A stretch of DNA of 5,771 nt from Bacteroides sp. (GTDB lineage: Bacteria; Bacteroidota; Bacteroidia; Bacteroidales; SM23-62): positions 1-5,771 of the forward strand of contig JAUVKJ010000128.1 in assembly GCA_030592145.1 (NCBI GenBank), given 5' to 3'. Positions 1-5,771 of the stretch are shown piece after piece. A program made the translations under genes and the position numbers. Position 1 is the stretch's first letter, and each line of letters opens with the position of its first letter. The notes below the pieces were generated by a model. It saw only the letters and a list, made by a program, of their open reading frames with translations, did no database searches and was not told where the DNA came from.

Positions 1-1359
1 TTTGATAAGATTTGGGGTAAGCATATAGTTGACCGCATACCAGATGGACCTGATGTACTGTACATAGACCGCCACTTCATTCACGAGGTAACCAGTCCAC
101 AGGCCTTTGCGGGACTCGAATGCAGGGAAATACCGGTTTTCAGACCGGAGCAGGTGTTTGCCACCCCCGATCATAATGTTCCCACAATAGATCAGCATCT
201 GGCCATCAGGGATAAATTATCCCGGCTTCAGGTTGAAAAACTTACCGAGAACTGCCGTAAGCACAATATTCAGTTGTTTCATCTGATGCATGAGAACCAT
301 GGAATTGTTCATATCATTGGTCCTGAACTGGGGATCACTCAGCCGGGACAGACCCTGGTTTGCGGTGACAGCCATACGGCCACACACGGGGCGTTTGGAA
401 GCATCGCATTCGGCATTGGCACCAGCGAGGTGGAAATGGTCCTGGCCAGCCAGTGCCTGCTTCAGTACAAACCCAAAAAGATGAGGATAAGGGTAGAAGG
501 AGAACTGAATCCCGGGGTGGTATCCAAGGATGTGATACTTTATATCATCTCCGGACTCGGCACAGGAGGTGGCACGGGGTACTTCGTTGAATACGCCGGA
601 TCCACCTTCCGGAACATGTCCATGGAAGCCCGGATGACGGTATGCAATATGAGCATTGAGATGGGTGCCAGAGGGGGACTCATTGCCCCGGATGAAAAGA
701 CATTCGAATATATTAGGGGAAGAAAATATGCTCCCCGGGGAGCAGAACTTGAAAAGAAGATCGCTGAATGGAAAGAGCTGTGTACCGACGAGGATTCCGT
801 GTTCGATATGGAATATAGTTTTATTGCACAGGACATTCCTCCCATGATTACCTACGGAACCAATCCGGGCATGGGGATCCCAGTTGACCAGCCCATTCCG
901 AAAAATCAAGGTGAAGAAAAATCTCTTGAGTACATGGGACTCAGGCAGGGAGACCATCTCCTGGGAATGCCTGTTAACTATGTCTTCATAGGGAGCTGCA
1001 CCAATGGAAGGATCGAGGACTTCAGAGCCGTTGCAAAGCTGGTTAAAGGCAGGCAAAAAGCTCCGAACATAAGGGCATACCTGGTCCCGGGATCGAAGCA
1101 GGTGGAAAAGCAGATCGATGAAGAAGGATTGAGAGAAGTGCTTGCTGCAGCCGGATTTGAGATCCGGCAGCCGGGATGTTCGGCATGCCTGGGCATGAAC
1201 GAGGATAAGGTGCCCAAAGGTGAATACTGCGTATCCACTTCCAACCGTAATTTTGAAGGCCGGCAGGGTCCCGAGTCAAGAACCATCCTTGCCAGTCCCC
1301 TGACAGCTGCCGCTACCGCCATTACCGGCAAAATTGCAGATGTCAGAACCTTAATTTAG
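1..1359 (+). CDS. leuC: 3-isopropylmalate dehydratase, large subunit (5' partial)
   Basis: Large subunit of isopropylmalate isomerase, a cytoplasmic [4Fe-4S] aconitase-family enzyme that with LeuD converts 2-isopropylmalate to 3-isopropylmalate through isopropylmaleate. The frame is open from base 1, giving 452 visible residues against a usual 464-470. Reading begins [14 protein letters not shown] and continues with [16 protein letters not shown], the normal family N-terminus, so only about 4-8 codons lie outside the window. The GTG at 154 is an internal valine, not a start. Visible motifs (numbered from base 1) are DHNVPT at 57-62, GDSHTATHG at 122-130, and the cluster ligands Cys333 (GSCTNGR), Cys393 and Cys396 ([10 protein letters not shown]), spaced 60+3 as in the family. 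All three ligands are present, so it should be functional. It ends 5 bases before leuD. With cimA in the same operon it very likely also isomerises citramalate to 3-methylmalate; that is inferred from context, not from a residue. Confidence 0.97.
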   Translation, partial: FDKIWGKHIVDRIPDGPDVLYIDRHFIHEVTSPQAFAGLECREIPVFRPEQVFATPDHNVPTIDQHLAIRDKLSRLQVEKLTENCRKHNIQLFHLMHENHGIVHIIGPELGITQPGQTLVCGDSHTATHGAFGSIAFGIGTSEVEMVLASQCLLQYKPKKMRIRVEGELNPGVVSKDVILYIISGLGTGGGTGYFVEYAGSTFRNMSMEARMTVCNMSIEMGARGGLIAPDEKTFEYIRGRKYAPRGAELEKKIAEWKELCTDEDSVFDMEYSFIAQDIPPMITYGTNPGMGIPVDQPIPKNQGEEKSLEYMGLRQGDHLLGMPVNYVFIGSCTNGRIEDFRAVAKLVKGRQKAPNIRAYLVPGSKQVEKQIDEEGLREVLAAAGFEIRQPGCSACLGMNEDKVPKGEYCVSTSNRNFEGRQGPESRTILASPLTAAATAITGKIADVRTLI

Positions 1360-1364
1360 AGATC

Positions 1365-1955
1365 ATGGAAAAATTCACCACCATTACATCAAGAGCCGTC
1401 CCAATGAAGGCTGAGAATGTAGATACGGATCAGATCATTCCGGCCAGGTTCCTGAAAGCCATCAGCCGGGAGGGATTTGGAAAAAACCTTTTCCGTGACT
1501 GGAGGTATGATGAAAACGATCATCCAAAGAAAGACTTTGTCCTGAACCAGTCAGAATACAGCGGTACCATACTTATTGCCGGGAAAAACTTTGGTTCGGG
1601 TTCCAGCCGGGAGCATGCCGCATGGGCTCTTGCCGGCTACGGGTTCAGGGTAGTGGTGTCTAGCTTTTTCGCCGATATTTTCAAGAACAATGCGCTGAAT
1701 AACGGCTTGTTGCCAGTGCAGGTTTCAGAAGATTTTCTTGCCCTGCTCCTTGAAAAGGTACATAAGGATCCTGCTGAAGAGATTGAGGTAAACCTTGAAA
1801 GACAGTCCATACGCTTGCTCAGTTCAGGAGAAAATGAATCTTTCGATATCAATCCCTACAAGAAGCAATGCCTTCAGAACGGGCATGACGACATCGAATA
1901 CCTGCTCAGCATTCGTGACAGGGTGGCCGGCTACGAAAAGAGAATAACGGGTTGA
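1365..1955 (+). CDS. leuD: 3-isopropylmalate dehydratase, small subunit
   Basis: Small (swivel-domain) subunit that pairs with LeuC to form the isopropylmalate isomerase heterodimer in the cytoplasm. At 196 residues it matches the usual length of about 200. Family landmarks are VDTDQIIPARFLK at 19-31, the substrate-recognition segment GFGKNLFRDWRYDE at 37-50, and NFGSGSSREHAAWAL at 75-89. The last is the conserved loop whose Ser-Ser-Arg-Glu contributes to the active site. The C-terminus INPYKKQCLQNGHDDI also follows the family pattern. The ATG start follows the leuC stop after 5 bases, which suggests co-transcription and possibly translational coupling; there is no real Shine-Dalgarno sequence (tagagatc precedes the ATG). 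The gene is complete, with no sign of frameshift or truncation. Confidence 0.97.
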   Translation: MEKFTTITSRAVPMKAENVDTDQIIPARFLKAISREGFGKNLFRDWRYDENDHPKKDFVLNQSEYSGTILIAGKNFGSGSSREHAAWALAGYGFRVVVSSFFADIFKNNALNNGLLPVQVSEDFLALLLEKVHKDPAEEIEVNLERQSIRLLSSGENESFDINPYKKQCLQNGHDDIEYLLSIRDRVAGYEKRITG

Positions 1956-1962
1956 CACCCGG

Positions 1963-3528
1963 ATGATTTTACATGAAGTTAACGCTAAAAACGATTATGA
2001 AATGAAACTGGAGATCATGGATACAACCCTGCGTGACGGAGAACAAACCTCAGGGGTATCCTTTAACGCACAGGAGAAGTTGAATATCGCCAGGATATTG
2101 CTGGAAGAAGTAAAGGTTGACCGGCTGGAGGTGGCTTCAGCCAGGGTATCTGAAGGAGAATATGAAGCGGTCCGGAAAATCATTGAATGGGCCGGTACAA
2201 ACGGGTATATTGACAGAATTGAAATTCTCGGTTTCATTGACAAAAATGAATCCCTTGACTGGATCCATAATGCCGGTGGCAGGGTAGTGAACCTTCTTGC
2301 CAAGGGATCCCTGAAACATGCCCGTGTACAGCTCCATAAATCTCCCGAAGAACACCTTGCTGACCTGGTGGCTGCCATAGAATACGCTACTTCAATAGAT
2401 ATCGTTTCCAATCTTTACCTGGAGGACTGGTCGAATGGTATGAGAAATTCCCCCGATTATGTCTATTTCCTTATGGATACCCTTAAGGACCATAATATCA
2501 AGAGACTTCTGCTCCCTGACACACTGGGCATTCTCAATCATGAAGAGACCTATGAATTCTGCAGCAGGATGCTTGACAGGTACCCGGATCTGCATTTTGA
2601 TTTTCATGCCCATAATGACTATGATCTTGCCACAGCCAATGTCTATGCTTCCGTTAAGGCCGGGGTGCACGGCATACATACTACTGTAAACGGGCTGGGT
2701 GAGCGGGCCGGGAATGTACCCCTTTCGAGCGTAATCGGGATCCTGAACGACCACCTGAAGGTCGAGACCAACATCGATGAGACAAAGCTCACCAGGGTCA
2801 GCAGGATCGTTGAATCCTTTTCGGGGATCCGCGTACCCGAGAACAAACCACTGATAGGGGAGAACGTATATACGCAAACCTGCGGGGTGCATGCCGACGG
2901 AGACAGTAAGGACAACCTTTACTTCAATGACCTGATGCCCGAACGGTTTGGCCGGACAAGAAAATACGCCCTGGGCAAAACTTCCGGGAAAGCCAACATT
3001 AAAAAGAACCTTGAGGAACTGGGACTGGATCTCGATATGGAATCGATGAAAAAGGTGACACAGCGGATCATTGAACTGGGAGACAGGAAGGAGAATGTGA
3101 CCACAGAAGACCTTCCCTATATTATTTCCGATGTGCTCGGGGAAACAAACCTTCATCAGCCCATCAGAATCGACAGCTATGCGCTTACCCTTTCGAGCGG
3201 ACTGCATCCCATGGCACACATTAAGGTGGAGATCAACGGGAAAATGTATGAGGAGAACAGTGTCGGAGACGGACAGTACGATGCCTTCATGAAAGCCCTG
3301 TGGAAGATCTATACCAAACAACTCAAAAGGGAAAGACCCATACTGTCAGATTATATTGTCACCATTCCCCCGGGAGGAAAGACCGATGCCCTTGTCGAGA
3401 CGGTGATCACATGGGTATACTGCAACAGGGAGTTTAAAACCAAGGGACTGGAAGCAGACCAGACGGAGGCTGCGATCAAGGCTACCGAAAAGATGCTGAA
3501 CATAATCGAAAGAAACCATTTTTCATAG
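1963..3528 (+). CDS. cimA: (R)-citramalate synthase, Leptospira-type (LeuA/homocitrate synthase family)
   Basis: Predicted to condense pyruvate with acetyl-CoA to (R)-citramalate, the first step of threonine-independent isoleucine synthesis. The 521 residues comprise a TIM barrel (about 16-280), linker subdomains (about 290-395) and a LeuA-type allosteric domain (about 400-517). Visible residues are catalytic Arg24/Asp25 in TTLRDGEQT, metal ligands Asp25, His215 and His217 (HAHND), Asn251 and Glu154. Against the Leptospira CimA sequence as I remember it, the pyruvate-pocket residues Leu81, Leu104 and Tyr144 correspond to Leu89, Leu112 and Tyr152 at a constant +8 offset. The isoleucine-site residues largely match as well: Tyr439, Asp440, Leu461, Tyr464, Ile468, Thr474, Val478 and Gln500. 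It lies between leuD (7-base gap) and leuB. Automated annotation often calls such proteins 2-isopropylmalate synthase; that remains the main alternative. The start is uncertain: ATG at 2002 (Met14, MKLEIMDTT...) fits the usual N-terminus better, while the ATG at 1963 used here gives the tight spacing. Confidence 0.86.
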   Translation: MILHEVNAKNDYEMKLEIMDTTLRDGEQTSGVSFNAQEKLNIARILLEEVKVDRLEVASARVSEGEYEAVRKIIEWAGTNGYIDRIEILGFIDKNESLDWIHNAGGRVVNLLAKGSLKHARVQLHKSPEEHLADLVAAIEYATSIDIVSNLYLEDWSNGMRNSPDYVYFLMDTLKDHNIKRLLLPDTLGILNHEETYEFCSRMLDRYPDLHFDFHAHNDYDLATANVYASVKAGVHGIHTTVNGLGERAGNVPLSSVIGILNDHLKVETNIDETKLTRVSRIVESFSGIRVPENKPLIGENVYTQTCGVHADGDSKDNLYFNDLMPERFGRTRKYALGKTSGKANIKKNLEELGLDLDMESMKKVTQRIIELGDRKENVTTEDLPYIISDVLGETNLHQPIRIDSYALTLSSGLHPMAHIKVEINGKMYEENSVGDGQYDAFMKALWKIYTKQLKRERPILSDYIVTIPPGGKTDALVETVITWVYCNREFKTKGLEADQTEAAIKATEKMLNIIERNHFS

Positions 3529-3544
3529 AATAGATTTTCATATC

Positions 3545-4606
3545 ATGGCATTTAAGATCGTGGTTTTACCCGGAGACGGGATCGGACCGGAAGTGTGCAG
3601 CCAGGCACTGAAACTTCTGCCCGTTATAGGGCAAAAAGAAAAAGTTGAATTTATCCTGGAAGAAGGTTTGATCGGAGCCTCCGCAATAGACAGGACAGGG
3701 AACCCGCTTCCCGATGAAACCCTGGAAAAATGCAAGGATTCAGATGCCATCCTGCTGGGAGCGGTGGGAGATCCAAAATACGACATGGACCCGACAGCAA
3801 AAGTCAGGCCGGAACAGGGACTCCTGAAAATCCGGAAAAGCCTGGGATTGTTTGCCAATATTCGTCCGGTAAAAACCTTTCCCGTCCTGGATCCGATATC
3901 CCCCCTGAAGGATCACCTGCTGAAAGGGGTAGACTTCATTGTATTCCGTGAATTGACAGGCGGGATCTATTTCGGCGAGAAAGGCAGGAATGAAGATGGT
4001 ACCCGGGCGTGGGATCATTGTAACTACTCCGCCGGTGAAATTCAACGCATTGCCAGAATGGCTTTTAAATCTGCCGGTCAGCGCAGAAAAAAACTGACAC
4101 TTGTCGACAAGGCAAATGTTCTTGAGACCTCACGCCTCTGGAGAGAAACGGTTCAGAAGATGGCCCCGGAATACCCCGAAGTAAACCTTGACTTCATGTT
4201 CGTGGATAATGCAGCCATGCAGATCATCCTTCAACCATCGTTTTTTGATGTGGTCCTCACAGAAAATATGTTCGGGGACATTATTACCGATGAGGCTTCT
4301 GTCATTACCGGCTCCATAGGAATGCTTCCCTCGGCCTCGGTTGGCGAGGGAACTTCGCTGTTTGAGCCCATTCATGGTTCCGCCCCACAGATCGCCGGGA
4401 AAAACATTGCCAACCCCTTTGCCACCATACTGTCACTCGCAATGATGATGGACCACTTCGGACTCGGCGGATCGGCCGAAAGCATCCGGACTACTATCAC
4501 GCGTGCCCTGGAATCAGGCATGGTGACAGGCGATATCGAGAAGAAAAATCCCAAATGCACTTCCGAAGTGGGCGACTGGGTACGTGACCAGATGAAAGGC
4601 CTGTAG
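3545..4606 (+). CDS. leuB: 3-isopropylmalate dehydrogenase
   Basis: Cytoplasmic, metal-dependent oxidative decarboxylase of the isocitrate/isopropylmalate dehydrogenase family. It converts 3-isopropylmalate to 2-oxoisocaproate for leucine and, given cimA next door, probably 3-methylmalate to 2-oxobutanoate for isoleucine. At 353 residues it has the normal length. Visible residues are the N-terminal LPGDGIGPEV (8-17), substrate-binding Arg97, Arg107 and Arg135, catalytic Tyr142 (TGGIYFGE) and Lys189 (VDKANVL), and metal ligands Asp221, Asp245 and Asp249 (NMFGDIITDEAS). The cofactor loop is EPIHGSAPQIAGKNIANP (274-291). Position 282 is Gln where the Thermus and E. coli enzymes have the Asp that contacts the adenosine ribose of NAD; my memory of Bacteroides LeuB also has Gln, so this is probably a lineage trait. 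The ATG lies 16 bases after cimA, with no Shine-Dalgarno sequence. Last gene of the amino acid operon in view. Confidence 0.96.
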   Translation: MAFKIVVLPGDGIGPEVCSQALKLLPVIGQKEKVEFILEEGLIGASAIDRTGNPLPDETLEKCKDSDAILLGAVGDPKYDMDPTAKVRPEQGLLKIRKSLGLFANIRPVKTFPVLDPISPLKDHLLKGVDFIVFRELTGGIYFGEKGRNEDGTRAWDHCNYSAGEIQRIARMAFKSAGQRRKKLTLVDKANVLETSRLWRETVQKMAPEYPEVNLDFMFVDNAAMQIILQPSFFDVVLTENMFGDIITDEASVITGSIGMLPSASVGEGTSLFEPIHGSAPQIAGKNIANPFATILSLAMMMDHFGLGGSAESIRTTITRALESGMVTGDIEKKNPKCTSEVGDWVRDQMKGL

Positions 4607-4688
4607 CTCTCCCTCATACAATCTATGACTCGGCATACAACTATTTGGACCGATATTTGTCTATGATTGAAAAACCTGGATTGTAATT
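4607..4688 (+). other. leuB to TonB-dependent receptor spacer
   Basis: The 82-base gap holds no stem-loop followed by a T-run that I would call an intrinsic terminator, so where the leu transcript ends is unclear. The element gatatttg at 4652-4659 resembles the Bacteroidota -7 box (TAnnTTTG) except for its first base, but no matching TTTG -33 element lies at the right distance, so it is only a weak promoter candidate. Two tiny reading frames fill part of the gap: ATG 4625 to TGA 4666 (13 residues) and ATG 4663 to TAA 4686 (7 residues). They overlap as ATGA, and the second stops two bases before the receptor start. They are probably chance. Confidence 0.4.
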
Positions 4689-5771
4689 ATGAAACTTCTG
4701 GTGATCATTACCCTTTTTTGTTTTGGATTACCGCTACTCGCATATACGGGAGAAGATCTGCCAGCGGAAACGGCAGAGGAGACGGGGTTGAGATATTCCG
4801 TAAGCGGACATATAAAGAATGCTTCTACCGGCGAAGCGCTGATCGGTGCAGCCGTAATTGTAGAGGAACTTAACAAAGGCACAGTAACCAATGTATACGG
4901 ATTCTATTCCCTGAGCCTCCCGCCGGGATTTTACAAGCTGACATTCTCCTACATAGGCTATGAGAACCAGGACAGGGCTATTAACCTGAATCAGGACCTG
5001 ATCGTTAGCATCGAACTGGATGAAGATATTCAGGAGCTTAAAGAAGTTACCATCAGCGCCGAAGGTCCCCAATCACATGTCAGAAAAGCCGAAATGAGCG
5101 TAAACAAGCTCCAGATCAAGGCCATCAAACGCATCCCGACTCTGATGGGAGAGGTAGATGTGATCAAAGCTATTCAACTGCTGCCTGGCGTACAGGCTGC
5201 AAGCGAAGGGGCTTCCGGCTTCTCGGTCAGGGGAGGAAATCCCGACCAGAATCTTATACTGCTGGATGAGGCCACTGTATACAATGCTTCCCACCTGATG
5301 GGATTTTTCTCGGTATTTAACAACGATGCCGTCAAGGATGTAAAACTGTACAAGGGAGATATCCCTGCAGATTACGGAGGCAGGCTGTCATCCCTCCTGG
5401 ATGTTCGCATGAAAGACGGAAATATGAAAAAGTTTTCCGGCTCGGGCGGGATTGGAACCATTTCCAGCAGGCTGACCCTGGAGGGGCCCCTCATCAGGGA
5501 CAGAACCTCTTTCCTTGTGGCCGGAAGAAGAACCTACGCAGATATTTTCCTGCCTTTTGCAAAGGAAGAGGAGGTGCGGGATAATACTCTTTATTTCTAT
5601 GATCTGAATATTAAATTGAATCATATTTTCAACGAGAAAAACCGCCTCTTCATATCAGGATACATGGGCCGGGATGTATTTGGAAACGACTTTGCCCGCA
5701 TGGCATTCGGCAACCAGACCTATTCATTGCGCTGGAACCATCTGTTTTCAGGGAGGCTGTTCAGTAACTTC
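4689..5771 (+). CDS. TonB-dependent outer-membrane receptor with carboxypeptidase-regulatory-like domain (3' partial)
   Basis: N-terminal 361 codons of an outer-membrane TonB-dependent receptor, open at the window end; family members usually run to about 750-900 residues. Domains in order: a signal peptide at about 1-18 (MKLLVIITLFCFGLPLLA, cleavage probably after Ala18); a carboxypeptidase-regulatory-like beta-sandwich at about 36-112 (SGHIKNASTGEALIGAAV, then GTVTNVYGFYSLSLPPG and FSYIGYE); the linker LKEVTISA (117-124); and a plug domain at about 135-245 with GEVDVIKAIQLLPGVQ, GFSVRGGNPDQNLILLDE, YNASHLMGFFSVF and YGGRLSSLLDVRMKDG. Barrel strands begin near 250. It should import an unknown ligand using TonB-ExbBD energy. 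It lacks the typical SusC/RagA signature and no SusD partner is visible, so polysaccharide uptake is not supported. The ATG at 4689 is chosen because it directly precedes the signal peptide; no Shine-Dalgarno sequence is seen. It is co-directional with the leu genes 82 bases upstream, but shared function is not implied. Confidence 0.93.
   Translation, partial: MKLLVIITLFCFGLPLLAYTGEDLPAETAEETGLRYSVSGHIKNASTGEALIGAAVIVEELNKGTVTNVYGFYSLSLPPGFYKLTFSYIGYENQDRAINLNQDLIVSIELDEDIQELKEVTISAEGPQSHVRKAEMSVNKLQIKAIKRIPTLMGEVDVIKAIQLLPGVQAASEGASGFSVRGGNPDQNLILLDEATVYNASHLMGFFSVFNNDAVKDVKLYKGDIPADYGGRLSSLLDVRMKDGNMKKFSGSGGIGTISSRLTLEGPLIRDRTSFLVAGRRTYADIFLPFAKEEEVRDNTLYFYDLNIKLNHIFNEKNRLFISGYMGRDVFGNDFARMAFGNQTYSLRWNHLFSGRLFSNF

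Noticed and set aside
154..156. GTG as the start of leuC
   Set aside because: The same frame is open to base 1 and encodes the conserved LeuC N-terminus upstream, so this is an internal valine in the segment [12 protein letters not shown].
217..1056. 279-codon open frame on the - strand opposite leuC
   Set aside because: It lies wholly inside a well-conserved leuC and its translation shows no recognisable domain. Long antisense frames are a common by-product of codon composition.
1360..2020. Repeated ten-base word gagatcatgg at the leuD start and at 2011-2020 within cimA
   Set aside because: It is short, and in cimA it encodes part of the conserved LEIMD strand. No further copies or structure suggest a functional repeat.
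2392..3321. 309-codon open frame on the - strand opposite cimA
   Set aside because: It is entirely antisense to conserved catalytic and regulatory parts of cimA, has no recognisable motif and has no independent upstream space.
4652..4659. gatatttg as a Bacteroidota -7 promoter box for the receptor gene
   Set aside because: The first consensus base is missing and no -33 TTTG is found at suitable spacing, so it is not listed as a promoter.
4661..4891. Small frames on both strands over the start of the receptor gene (+ 4667-4873 and - 4661-4891)
   Set aside because: Both overlap the signal peptide and carboxypeptidase-regulatory-like domain of the receptor in another frame, and neither has family features.

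Overview
The window looks like a chromosomal segment from a member of the Bacteroidota (Bacteroidetes). Three things point there. The gene order leuC-leuD-(leuA/cimA-like gene)-leuB is the one I recall from the Bacteroides leucine operon. The start codons have no clear Shine-Dalgarno sequences. The last gene is a TonB-dependent receptor with an N-terminal carboxypeptidase-regulatory-like domain, a hallmark outer-membrane architecture of this phylum. No species can be named from the sequence alone. All genes lie on the + strand and coding density is very high. There is no RNA gene, mobile element, CRISPR array or large repeat that I can support.

Positions 1-4606 form a compact branched-chain amino acid operon. 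It holds the large subunit of isopropylmalate isomerase (leuC, 5' end cut by the window edge), the small subunit (leuD), an acyl-CoA-dependent synthase of the LeuA/citramalate synthase family, and 3-isopropylmalate dehydrogenase (leuB). Spacers are only 5, 7 and 16 bases. The synthase is the most informative gene. It aligns almost without gaps to my recollection of the Leptospira interrogans (R)-citramalate synthase CimA. It keeps the Leu/Leu/Tyr pyruvate-selective pocket and nearly all of the isoleucine-binding residues, so I call it cimA rather than a second leuA.

This gives a coherent picture. CimA makes citramalate from pyruvate and acetyl-CoA. LeuCD isomerises it, and LeuB oxidises and decarboxylates it to 2-oxobutanoate for isoleucine. 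The same LeuCD and LeuB also serve leucine, using 2-isopropylmalate from a true LeuA that is probably encoded just upstream of the window. One transcript would then feed both pathways, with threonine-independent isoleucine synthesis.

Positions 4607-4688 are an 82-base spacer with no convincing terminator or promoter. From 4689 to the window end runs the first 361 codons of a TonB-dependent receptor: signal peptide, carboxypeptidase-regulatory-like domain, plug and start of the barrel. Nothing visible links it functionally to the amino acid operon. I see no clearly novel system. The points worth a second look are the citramalate route, a Gln at the usual NAD-discriminating Asp of LeuB, one substitution in the CimA isoleucine pocket, and the cimA start site.
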